Below the pieces are notes generated by a model, which was given only the letters and a program-made list of their open reading frames with translations, searched no databases and had not been told where the DNA came from. A program made the translations under genes and the position numbers. This document shows, piece by piece, positions 35,809-44,300 of a stretch of DNA of 56,962 bases. Each line of letters begins with the position of its first letter. Positions within the stretch are counted from its first letter, which is position 1. This stretch comes from Epilinea sp044228875 (GTDB taxonomy: Bacteria > Chloroflexota > Anaerolineae > Epilineales > Epilineaceae), in NCBI GenBank assembly GCA_044228875.1, contig JBGAUA010000006.1, forward strand, positions 1-56,962, read 5' to 3'.

Positions 35809-35978
35809 TGGGTTCCGACCGGGGCGGCCGCCCGTTGCGACGGCCGACAGGTCCGGTCCAATCTGTCTTGACCTCCATAACGGCGACGGCCGCGCCGCGG
35901 TTCACCGGCGGCGGGCGGACCGTCTTCCGGGTCACGACGCGGTCACACCTTTCCCCTCTCCACCGTCACAATGATACG

Positions 35979-36548
35979 ATGAACGTCATGACCCTCGATC
36001 CACGATCCGCCGAGGCTCGCGATCGGGCGCCCACCTTGGGTGATCCGGCGCTTGAGTCGCTGTTTGTGGGTCTCGTCCGCGACTACCAGCAGCGGATCTT
36101 CAACTACCTGCTGCGGATCGTGGGCGACACCGGGGCGGCTGAGGACCTCTGCCAGGAGGTCTACCTGCGCGCCTACCGCTCACTGGCGCGCCTCGACAGC
36201 GCGGCCAACCATCGCGCCTGGCTGTATCGCATCGCCACCAACGCGGCCATGGACGAGCTGCGCCGCCGCAAGCGGCGACCATGGGACGTCCTGGGCCTGA
36301 CCAACCTGCTGCGGGCTCCCAGCCCCAGCGAGGACGAGCGACTGAACCGGGTGGTCCTTGACCAGGCCATGCTCAGGATCGGCGCCGAGCACCGCGCGGT
36401 GCTGTCCTTGTTCGAGTACGCCGGCCTTACGGCGCCGCAGGTCGCGGAGGTGCTCGGCATCACGCCCGAGGCGGCGCGCAAGCGGCGCCAGCGGGCTCGC
36501 GAGGCTCTGGCAGCCGTTCTGGGCGTCGAAAGAGACGGTGGCGCGTGA
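35979..36548 (+). CDS. ECF-type RNA polymerase sigma factor
   Basis: A 189-residue sigma factor. Sigma-2: LVRDYQQRIFNYLLRIVGD, AEDLCQEVYLRAYRSL and AWLYRIATNAAMDELRRR. Sigma-4: LRIGAEHRAVLSLFEYAGL with helix-turn-helix APQVAEVLGITPEAARKRR. Length is normal. The ATG at 35979 has no ribosome site; CACAAT at 35967-35972 lies seven bases before it, so a leaderless transcript is possible; an ATG at 35988 is an alternative. Its stop overlaps the start of a zinc-binding anti-sigma gene by four bases (GTGA), the standard sigma/anti-sigma arrangement. Confidence 0.92.
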   Translation: MNVMTLDPRSAEARDRAPTLGDPALESLFVGLVRDYQQRIFNYLLRIVGDTGAAEDLCQEVYLRAYRSLARLDSAANHRAWLYRIATNAAMDELRRRKRRPWDVLGLTNLLRAPSPSEDERLNRVVLDQAMLRIGAEHRAVLSLFEYAGLTAPQVAEVLGITPEAARKRRQRAREALAAVLGVERDGGA

Positions 36549-37756
36549 GCTGCGGTCGCGTTCAGGCCCTCATGGGCGTCCCCGCCGAACTGGACCGGGC
36601 GGAGCGGCTGCTCCTGTCGCACCACCTTCGGGACTGCGCGGCCTGCCGCGAAGCGATGTTCGAGGAGGAGCGCGTGCGCGCCTTCCTGGCCGGCCTGCCG
36701 GAGCTGCCTGTTCCTTCGCGCCTGATGGCCGACCTGATGGCCATTCCCACGGCCGCCCAGGCGCGGCCCGCCGTCGCCGTGGGGCGCTGGCTGCTGGGCC
36801 TGGGGCTGGCCATCGGTCTGTGGGGTCTGGCCGGACGGCTGATCGGCCGCCCGATCCCCCCGCCGGCGGCTCCGGCGCCGGTCGCCGCCCCTTCGCGCCT
36901 TGCCGCCTCCATGGCCACCGCGACGGCGTCGACCGCCGGGCCGCGCGAGGCGACGAACCGGGCTACCCCGGTCGGCGTCGCGGAAGCAGCCGCCTCCGAT
37001 CGCCCTCCGACCGACCGACCGCCGCGCCCGGTAGCGCCGCGCCCGGTAGGGGTGGAGGGCGGCCGATCGCGGACTGCCGCGCCCGATTCCCTGTCCGGCG
37101 CCGATGCGTCTGACGCCGGTTCCGACAGCGCACCGAACCAGAGCCAGCCGTCCGAGCCGCCGCCGGTGCCTTCGGACGAGCCGGCGCCGACCGCCCCGCC
37201 CTTGCCCCGACCATCGGACGCGCCGCCGGTCTGCATCGAAGTGGCCTTCGAGGCCTTCCTGGATCTGGCCGGCGACGGCGGACGCGCCTGCCCCGGCTGC
37301 GACGGCCGCTTCGACGAGGCCGATGCGGCCGCCGCGGCCGCCACCGGCCTCACCTTGCCCGGCGCGGCGGTCTACTGGATCGACGCCACCGGCGATAACG
37401 GCGCGGAAGGCATCCTCCTGACCGGTGAAGGGGCGATCGCCCGCACGGGTAGCCAGACGCTCTGCGGAACGATGCCGATCACCGTCGGCCTGTCCATCGG
37501 CCTGTCGGAGCTCTTCGATCTCTGCCCGATCACGCCCGCCCGGCCCACCTTGACCGTCCAGGACAGCGGCAGCACTGTTCGCTGGGCCGTCGGTCGGTCT
37601 GAATGCCCCGTTCCGACCGCGACGCCGCCCGATGGCGCCCCCCAGGAGACTCCGGCCGCGCCTCAGCCCACCAGCGCACCCGCGGCCGCTCCCGATCCGC
37701 TGCTCAGCGAGCAGCCCCCTTCAGCCACCCTCGGGACGCGAGGCCACCAGCCGTGA
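36545..37756 (+). CDS. ZAS-type transmembrane anti-sigma factor with large outer domain
   Basis: A 403-residue protein. The cytoplasmic N-terminus carries Cys3 and the zinc motif HLRDCAAC (H27, C31, C34) of zf-HC2 anti-sigma domains, which sequester an ECF factor. One membrane helix spans about 81-100 (RWLLGLGLAIGLWGLAG). Outside is a Pro/Ala/Ser-rich stalk (about 105-225), then a folded region near 228-355 with several Cys (CIEVAFEAF, CPGCDGRF, LFDLCPI) and a final Pro-rich tail. The outer domain was not recognised. The GTG start overlaps the sigma stop by four bases. Release of the sigma factor by an extracellular signal or proteolysis is the expected mechanism. Confidence 0.88.
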   Translation: MSCGRVQALMGVPAELDRAERLLLSHHLRDCAACREAMFEEERVRAFLAGLPELPVPSRLMADLMAIPTAAQARPAVAVGRWLLGLGLAIGLWGLAGRLIGRPIPPPAAPAPVAAPSRLAASMATATASTAGPREATNRATPVGVAEAAASDRPPTDRPPRPVAPRPVGVEGGRSRTAAPDSLSGADASDAGSDSAPNQSQPSEPPPVPSDEPAPTAPPLPRPSDAPPVCIEVAFEAFLDLAGDGGRACPGCDGRFDEADAAAAAATGLTLPGAAVYWIDATGDNGAEGILLTGEGAIARTGSQTLCGTMPITVGLSIGLSELFDLCPITPARPTLTVQDSGSTVRWAVGRSECPVPTATPPDGAPQETPAAPQPTSAPAAAPDPLLSEQPPSATLGTRGHQP

Positions 37757-37851
37757 AGGCTTCGACGGCGGACACATCCACCACGGAGCCTGGTCCGTCC
37801 AGGCCCGCACTTTACAGGCATGGTATCCTCTAAGGACTTGAGCGCCTTGTC

Positions 37852-39021
37852 ATGATCCCGACCGTCGGCCTCACCTCACGCGTCCATCGGCTCGCGATCG
37901 CGGCCTTGTGGTCGTTCGTGCTGGTGCCGGGCCTGGGGCTTATCCTGCTCCTGGCGGCCGACGCGAAGACATTGCATGCGCAGGCTACGGGCGCGCCCAG
38001 CCCTTGCCGCCTGGACGTCCGCCTGGATCTCAGCAACAAGCTGGCCTGTCCGCTTGACACCGTCACGCTCACCCTGAGCATCCAGGCTTCCTGTCCCATG
38101 GAAGCGGATGGTCGCCGGAGCGAGGTGGTGGGGGTCGAGCTGGAAAACCCGCTGGCGGCCAACCTGCGTGGCAGCAGCGGGACGCTCGGGGGCGAGGGTG
38201 AATCCGAAGGCATCCACAGCCTGGGTCCGGTGCCGGGCGAAGGGCTTCAGTGGCAGCTGCGCCTCCTGGCACTGCGGAGTGGCGTCTACCCTGTGGGACA
38301 GGACATGCGGCTCCGGCTGCGCGACGACCGCGGACGAAGCGCCGAAGCCTCCGTCCGCGATTCGATTGACCTGGTGGTCAACCCCTGCGGCTATGGCGGC
38401 GAAGACCGGCTGCGACAGGTCTTCCTGCCGCTGGCGCAGCATCCGAGATGCCAGGTCAGCCAGGAGGCGGCCGATATCGTCCTGGCCATCGACCGGTCTA
38501 CGAGCATGGGCAGGACGGGGGTAGCCATGACCCTGTCCCAGGCACGGTCCTTCATCGAGAGCGTCAACCTGGAACGCGATCGGGTGGCCCTGCTGGCTTT
38601 CGACCGCGAGCCACAGCTGATCAGCGGCCTCACCCAGGATCGCGCCCTGCTCCTGGCCGCCTTGCAGGGCGTCGGCCCCGGCCGCCTGACGGCGATCGAC
38701 CGGGCCATCGAGGCGGGGATGGGCATCCTGGGAGCGGGCGGTGACGGCCGCCGCCGGGTGCTGGCCCTGGTCTCCGACGGCCATCAGACCGGCCTCGGCG
38801 ATGAAGCCGCGGTTCGCGCCGCGGCGCTTCGCGCCCGGCGCTCGGGCATCCGCATCCTCACCCTGGCTGTTGACGGCGAGGACGTGGACCCCAACTGGAA
38901 GCTTCTGCGTGACCTGACGGAGAACGCCTCCCGCAGCATCCGGCTGAACAGCGGCGCCGACGAGGCCTCCCTCAGCCGCGCCTATCGCGAGTTGGCCGAA
39001 CTGTCCGGCTGTCTCGACTGA
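37852..39021 (+). CDS. secreted or anchored VWA-domain protein
   Basis: A 389-residue protein. A hydrophobic N-terminus (about residues 13-36) serves as signal or anchor. Residues 50-185 form a beta-rich region with paired Cys (CRLDVRLDLSNKLACPLDTV), resembling a cell-surface Ig-like domain. QVFLPLAQHPRC at 189-200 repeats the motif-Cys element found before VWA2 in the two giant NHL-VWA proteins. The VWA domain follows with intact MIDAS residues: DRSTS, Thr in GRLTAID and Asp in LVSDGHQT. It follows a sigma/anti-sigma pair by 95 bases and may be co-regulated. TGGTATCCT at 37821-37829 is a possible extended -10. Confidence 0.8.
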   Translation: MIPTVGLTSRVHRLAIAALWSFVLVPGLGLILLLAADAKTLHAQATGAPSPCRLDVRLDLSNKLACPLDTVTLTLSIQASCPMEADGRRSEVVGVELENPLAANLRGSSGTLGGEGESEGIHSLGPVPGEGLQWQLRLLALRSGVYPVGQDMRLRLRDDRGRSAEASVRDSIDLVVNPCGYGGEDRLRQVFLPLAQHPRCQVSQEAADIVLAIDRSTSMGRTGVAMTLSQARSFIESVNLERDRVALLAFDREPQLISGLTQDRALLLAALQGVGPGRLTAIDRAIEAGMGILGAGGDGRRRVLALVSDGHQTGLGDEAAVRAAALRARRSGIRILTLAVDGEDVDPNWKLLRDLTENASRSIRLNSGADEASLSRAYRELAELSGCLD

Positions 39022-39047
39022 ACTCGACCGGGCCTGGCCGGCCGAGG

Positions 39048-39818
39048 CTAACGTGGGCCGTGAGGCCCGAAGTAGCGCTGCGGCGCCACCGCCGGCTGCC
39101 CGGCCGTGAAGAGGCGGATGAGCAGCAGGCCGGCGATGAAACCGCCGATATGGGCGGCATAGGCGATACCGTCTCCCCCGCCCCGCAATGAGGCGTAACC
39201 GCTGAGCAACTGGAAGGCGAACCACAGCCCAACAGCGGCGACGGCCGGCACATCCACCACCGAGCGGAGCACGAGCATGCGCACGCGGCGGTGGGGATAG
39301 AGCATCAGGTAGGCGCCCTGCACGCCGGAGATGGCGCCGGAGGCGCCCAGGCTGGGGATGGTGGGATCCCCGCCCAAGACAGCGGTGCTGAAGATGAAAG
39401 ACAGGGATGCGATCACCCCGACGACGAGGTAGAAGAGCAGGTAGCGCCCGTGTCCCAGCCGGTTCTCGATGTTGTCGCCGAAGATCCACAGGTACAGCAT
39501 GTTGCCGAAGAGATGGGCGATGCCGCCGTGCATGAACAGGCTGGCCAGAAGCGTGAGGTAGACGGAAACGGGCGTGGGCTGCAAGCCCGGCACGATGAAG
39601 GTCTGGCCGGAAGCCGGATCCCGGACCGTCTGGTCTGCCGTCACCAGGTCGCGTCCGCCGAGGATCTCCGCCGGCACGGTGGACCAGGCCATGGTGAAAC
39701 GCTGGTCGGCCCCCATCCCTTGGAAGACCACGAAGACCAGGACGCAGACGGCGATCAAGCCGAGGTTGACCAGCGGGAAGATGACGCGATCGCTGTTGTC
39801 GTCGCCGAGAGGCATCAT
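39048..39818 (-). CDS. rhomboid-family intramembrane serine protease
   Basis: A 256-residue membrane protein with six hydrophobic segments. The catalytic Ser is in LGASGAISGVQGAYLML (GxSG) and the catalytic His in AYAAHIGGFIAGLLL, forming the rhomboid dyad. The conserved HGGIAHLFGNMLYLWIFGDN (HxxxHxxxN region) follows a longer-than-usual first loop (about residues 38-90, ADQTVRDPASGQTFIVPG). Rhomboids cleave membrane proteins within or near the bilayer. Substrates are unknown; single-pass proteins nearby, such as the anti-sigma factors, are candidates only by proximity. The double ATG at 39818 starts a normal N-terminus. Confidence 0.92.
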   Translation of the reverse strand: MMPLGDDNSDRVIFPLVNLGLIAVCVLVFVVFQGMGADQRFTMAWSTVPAEILGGRDLVTADQTVRDPASGQTFIVPGLQPTPVSVYLTLLASLFMHGGIAHLFGNMLYLWIFGDNIENRLGHGRYLLFYLVVGVIASLSFIFSTAVLGGDPTIPSLGASGAISGVQGAYLMLYPHRRVRMLVLRSVVDVPAVAAVGLWFAFQLLSGYASLRGGGDGIAYAAHIGGFIAGLLLIRLFTAGQPAVAPQRYFGPHGPR

Positions 39819-39888
39819 GGGGGCTGACCCTTTCTGATCGATCCGAAGGCGCCGGGTGCTGAAGGCGGAAGCATTGTACCGCAGGCGA

Positions 39889-40125
39889 TCAACCCCAGAG
39901 GAGCAGCCCCAGACCCAGCAAGCCCAACAGCCATGCACCCAGGCGCAGCCGATCCGCCGCGCGCAGCGCACGGCCCCAACGGGCATGCTCTGCCCGACCT
40001 CGGTCCAGGCGCCGCCGATCCGCTGGTTCGTGGCCCAGGCCGTGGCGCAGCCACCAGGCCTTGCGGCAGAAGGCGAACCCGGCCAGCTCGCTGGCGCTGC
40101 GGTAACGGCGGGGCGTTGGCTTCAT
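39889..40125 (-). CDS. tiny Cas4-like (PD-(D/E)XK N-terminal fragment) membrane protein
   Basis: A 78-residue protein. RYRSASELAGFAFCRKAWWL at residues 7-26 resembles the start of Cas4/RecB-type nucleases (S-x-S-x-L-x-x-F-x-x-C-x-R), where the Cys helps bind an iron-sulfur cluster. The catalytic core and the other Cys are absent. After a basic helical stretch (RGRAEHARWGRALRAADRLR) the protein ends in one membrane helix (LGAWLLGLLGLGLLLW). No CRISPR array or cas gene is near. It is probably a real small gene, given its coherent motif and membrane tail, not an active nuclease. The start lies inside the divergent promoter of the YeeE genes. Confidence 0.6.
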   Translation of the reverse strand: MKPTPRRYRSASELAGFAFCRKAWWLRHGLGHEPADRRRLDRGRAEHARWGRALRAADRLRLGAWLLGLLGLGLLLWG

Positions 40126-40144
40126 CGCATCCCGATACTACAAT
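40116..40144 (+). promoter_or_regulatory. candidate promoter for the YeeE/YedE pair
   Basis: TTGGCT (40116-40121, 4/6), a 17-base spacer and TACAAT (40139-40144, 5/6) precede the first transporter gene by 55 bases. The element overlaps the 5' end of the divergent Cas4-like gene. Confidence 0.45.
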
Positions 40145-40198
40145 CGCCGACACGGATCCTGAAATGCGGGGCCGCCGGACGGCCAAGGAGGCAATCCC

Positions 40199-40699
40199 AT
40201 GTTGCTGCTCAACCAACTGACCCCCTGGCCCTGGTGGCTGGCGGGCGGCGCCATCGCCCTCGTCACCCTGATCCTGCTGTGGACCACAGGACGTCGCCTG
40301 GGAATCTCCTCCGGCTACGAAAACCTCTGCGCCCTGGTCAGCGACCAGCCCTATTTCAAGCGCGAAGCCCTGCGGGGCCCGGGCAGCTGGCGTCTGCCCT
40401 TCCTCGCCGGGCTGCTGCTCGGCGGCCTGTTCTCGGCGCTCCTGAGCGGCGGCTGGCATCCCACCTGGTCCCTCGGTCTGTGGGATCAGGCGGTCGGCGC
40501 CGGCCCCCTGGCCAAGAGCCTGTGGATGTTCGCCGGGGGCCTGCTGATCGGGGTGGGCACGCGCATCGCGGGGGGCTGCACCAGCGGTCACGGGGTCTTT
40601 GGCGTGGCGCACCTCGAAAGGGCCAGTTGGCTGGCGATGCTCTGCTTCCTGGCCAGCGGCATGTTGACCACCTTCGTCGTCCACCGCTTGATCTTCTAG
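40199..40699 (+). CDS. YeeE/YedE-family transporter, first half
   Basis: A 166-residue membrane protein with four or five hydrophobic segments. GTRIAGGCTSGHGVFG near residues 122-137 is the signature of YeeE/YedE proteins (DUF395), with the Cys-x-x-Gly-His loop. Related proteins import thiosulfate or other sulfur species and pass them along conserved Cys residues. Split versions encode the two halves in adjacent genes, as here. AAGGAGG lies seven bases before the ATG. No rhodanese or TusA-like gene is adjacent, so the sulfur substrate is not indicated. Confidence 0.88.
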   Translation: MLLLNQLTPWPWWLAGGAIALVTLILLWTTGRRLGISSGYENLCALVSDQPYFKREALRGPGSWRLPFLAGLLLGGLFSALLSGGWHPTWSLGLWDQAVGAGPLAKSLWMFAGGLLIGVGTRIAGGCTSGHGVFGVAHLERASWLAMLCFLASGMLTTFVVHRLIF

Positions 40700-40710
40700 G
40701 AGCCACGGCC

Positions 40711-41157
40711 ATGCGCCAGAACGCGATCTTCCTGATCCTGGGCACGTCCTTCGGCTTCGCGCTCAGCCGCGGCGGGGCCACCGACTACGACGTCATCCAG
40801 CGTATGTTCCTGCTGGAGAGCTTTCAACTCTACGGTATCCTCGGCACCGCGGTCCTGATCACCGGCCTGGGCCTGCGCTGGATGGAGGCGCGCGGTCGCC
40901 GCATGGGTGGCGCGCCGCTTGCCATCCGCTCCAAGCCCTTCAACCGCGGAACCATCGCCGGCAGCCTGCTCTTCGGGGTGGGCTGGTCGATGACCGGGAG
41001 GTGCCCGGGGCCGGTGCTGGTGAACATCGGCGAGGGCAAGCTCTACGCCCTGCCGGCCTTCGCCGGCGTCCTGGCCGGCACCTGGTTGGTGGGCCGCTTC
41101 TACGACCGCCTGAGGATTCCGATGGGCCTGCCGCCGGCCGCAGAGCGGGAGGGCTGA
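40711..41157 (+). CDS. YeeE/YedE-family transporter, second half (DUF6691-like)
   Basis: A 148-residue membrane protein starting 11 bases after the first half, with TAGGAG upstream of the ATG. FGVGWSMTGRCPGPVLVNIG near 93-112 contains the Cys-Pro-Gly-Pro loop that matches the CTSGHG loop of its partner. About four membrane segments are visible (LILGTSFGFALSRGG, YGILGTAVLITGLGL and others). The two proteins together equal one full-length YeeE. A stretch of almost pure G and C follows its stop codon. Confidence 0.88.
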   Translation: MRQNAIFLILGTSFGFALSRGGATDYDVIQRMFLLESFQLYGILGTAVLITGLGLRWMEARGRRMGGAPLAIRSKPFNRGTIAGSLLFGVGWSMTGRCPGPVLVNIGEGKLYALPAFAGVLAGTWLVGRFYDRLRIPMGLPPAAEREG

Positions 41158-41168
41158 GACAGCAAGAA

Positions 41169-41276
41169 GGGGGGCGGGGCGGGCGGGGGGCCCCCCCCCG
41201 CGCGCGCCCCCCCGCCGGGCCCGGGCCCCCGGGGGGCCGGGGCCCCCCCGCACGCGGGGCGCCGGCGCGCGCGCCG
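41169..41276. other. 83-base run of only G and C between convergent genes
   Basis: From 41169 to 41251 there is no A or T, and one A in the next 25 bases. It contains homopolymer blocks (runs of six G beside nine C, seven C) able to fold into strong hairpins. It lies between the 3' ends of the YeeE pair and the RND permease, where a bidirectional terminator would sit. Sequencing or assembly error is a real alternative, since such runs are hard to read. Confidence 0.6.
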
Positions 41277-41312
41277 TCGCCCTCTCGTTACCCGGGTGAG
41301 ACCCAGCCGTCT

Positions 41313-44300
41313 TCAGAGTAGCGGCGACGCCTCCGCCGCCCGCGGGTCAGCGGACGGAGCCGGCGCAGGCTCAACCGGCGGTGGCGCCGGCGCTTCGGCC
41401 GGCGCTGGCCGGTCCTGGGCATCCCCGCCGGTCAGGCGGTCCAGGAGGCTGTAGATCACCGGTACGATCACCAGGGTGAGAACGGTGGAGGCCAGGAGGC
41501 CGCCGATCACCGTCGTGGCCAGCTCCGAGGCGATGAGCGCGCCCTCCGTGAACCCGATGGCTTGCGGGATCAAGGCGATGATGGTGGCGATTGCGGTCAT
41601 GACGATGGGTCTGAGGCGGTGCCGGCCGCCCTCCATGAGCGCCGTCTTGGCATCCATCCCCTCTGCGCGGTACTGCTGCACCAGATCCACCAGCACGATG
41701 GCGTTGGTGGTGACGATGCCGATCAGCATCATCATGCCGATGAGGCTCGACATGCTGATGGCCCGGTCCGTGATCGCCAGGGCCGCCAGGGCGCCCGAGA
41801 CGGCGAAGGGCAGGCTGAAGAGGATGGTGAACGGGTGCACCAATGAGCCGAAGGTCAGCACCATGATCAGGTAGACGATGAGGATCGAGATGGGCAGGGC
41901 GATCAGCATGTCGCGGAAGCCTTCACGCTGCTGGCGGCTCTCGGCTCCGGCGCCCACTGTCACGTCCTCGTCCAGATCCTCGTCCTGCACCACCTCCGCG
42001 ATGATCTTGTCCGCCTGGTCCAGGACGCCGAAGGTGTCCTGGGTGGTGATCTCGCCGCTGATGACCACGGCGCGCTCGCCGTCGATGCGCGTGACCTGCA
42101 CCGGCCCGGGTCCCTCGGTGATCGTGGCCACCGCCTCCAGCGGCACGGCGCCCTGCGGGCCGTTGATCACCAAGGTCCGCAGCCCGTCCACCTCGCCGAC
42201 CATGTCCGACGGGTAGCGGGCGAAGACCTCGAGGGTCTCCGTGGTGTCACCGTCCACCAGTTCCACGTCGCCCAGATCGGCGCCCTCGATCATCTCGCGG
42301 AGGGCCAGCCCCACCTGGATGGTGCTCAGACCCTTGGCCACGGCCTTTGCCGGGTCCACCTGCACCTGGATCACCGAGCGGGCTTCGCTGAGGTTGCTGG
42401 TCAGGTTGATGATGGGCAGTTCGGTGAACTTGGGGTTCTCCGTCCAGTTGTCCTCGTCTTCAAGGGCCTCCAGAATGCGGTCGTTGGCGTCGCGCAGAGC
42501 GGCGGCGTCGTCGCTCTTGATCTGCAGGTCGTAACGGCTGCCCTGCGGGCCGCCGCCTGAACCGGCCGTGACCGTGAAGACCACATCGTCCTCGTCGGCG
42601 ATCATGCCGTCGTCCACCAGGTCCCCGCGCAAGCCGTCGAGCTCGTCGCGCAGCTCGGCGGCCATGGCCTGGGCGTCTACCTTCGGCGCGAACCATTCGG
42701 CCAGGAGCCCCCCGGAGCCTTCATCCGCGGCCTCCTCGTCGCCTTCGTCCTCGGACGTCGCGCCTCCTGCCTCCGCCTTGTCGATGGAGGCGAAGAAGTA
42801 GGCCCTGGCGCTGTCACCGCCCGAGAACTGGCCGAAGAACTGGCTGCCGCGGCCCACGGTCGTCTCCACGGTGTCGACGCCGTCCCAGTCCATCAGCAGA
42901 TCCTCCACGTCCTGAGACACCGCGTCGGTCGTGGCGAGATCGGTACCCGGCGGCAGGGCCATCTCCACTTGGATGGCGGCCTCGCCGAAGCTGGGCAGGA
43001 AGGTCTTGTCCACCAGCCCCACGAGCGACAGGCTGCCGACGAAGAAGACGAGGGCCATCAGGAGGGTCAGGAAACGGTGCTCGAGGGCCCAGCGCAGGGT
43101 CGGGGTGTACAGGCGCAGGAGCAGGCCCTCGTGGTCCTCGGGCAGGTTGTCGCGGCGCATCAGCCGCCCCGCCACCAGGGGCACCACGGTCAGGGCGACC
43201 AGGAGGCTGGCCAGCAAGGCATAGGAGGCCGTGAAGGCGAAGGGCTTGAAGAACTCGCTGGTGATGCCGCCGACCAGGCCCAAAGGCAGGAACACCGCCA
43301 CCGTCACCAGGGTGGCCGCGGTGATGGCGGTGCTCACCTCGCGGGTGCCGCGGATGACGGCGTCCCGCACCGGCTCGCCGGCCTGGATGTGGCGGTAGAT
43401 GTTCTCGATCACCACGATGGCATCGTCCACCACGCGGCCGATGGCGATGGTGAGGCCGGCCAGCGACAGGATGTTGAGGGTCAGCCCTTGCATGCGCATG
43501 AGGAGCAGGGCCACGACGATGGAGATGGGGATGCTGATGGCCGTGACCAAGGTGGAGCGCACGGAGAAGTTGAGGAAGATGAGGATGACCAGGACGGCGA
43601 ACAGGCCGCCCAGGATGCCCTCGTTGCGCACGCCCTTCAGGCTGTCCTTGATGAAGGTGCCCTGCTCGAAGACCACATTGAACTTCAGGTCCTCGTCCAG
43701 GTCGCCGCTCTCCTCCAGTTCCGTCAGCCTGGCCAGCACGGCATCGACCACCGACACGGTGTTGGCGCTCTGGTCCTTGTAGAGGATGAGGCTCAGCGAC
43801 GGATCGCCGTCGGTGCGGTTGAAGGTCTCGGCAGGCTCCAACGCGCGGCTGACCTCGGCCACATCGCCCACGCGGACCGTGCCGTCTTCGGCCTGCATCA
43901 GGCGGCGACCGCCCGCCATGGGCGACCGCGTATCGCTCAGGCGGCGCAGGACGGCCGTGCGCAGGCTCGAGGGAAGAGCGCTGAGGACGGACGCCGGGAT
44001 CCGGCGCAGGACCGTCTCCGGGATCTGGTCGATCGCGGCGGGGTCGAGTCTGTCCAGCAGATCGGGCGCCGCGCGCAAGGCGCCGTCCACTGCCGCGGGA
44101 TCCAGGTTGCCCAGCAAGGCCACGACGGCTTCCTGGTCCAAGCGCGCCAGGGCCTCCGGCGCGGCTGCCACCAAGCCCGCGATCAGGTCGGGATCAAGGG
44201 CTCCCAGGAGCTCCGGTGAGCCGCGGAGCAGTTCGTCCACCAAGATCGGGTCCAACTGGCTCACCAGGTCCGGCGCAGCGGACAGCAGACCGTTGATCAC

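Noticed and set aside
39889..40125. Reading the Cas4-like protein as evidence of a CRISPR system
   Set aside because: No repeat array, no other cas gene and no nuclease core are present.
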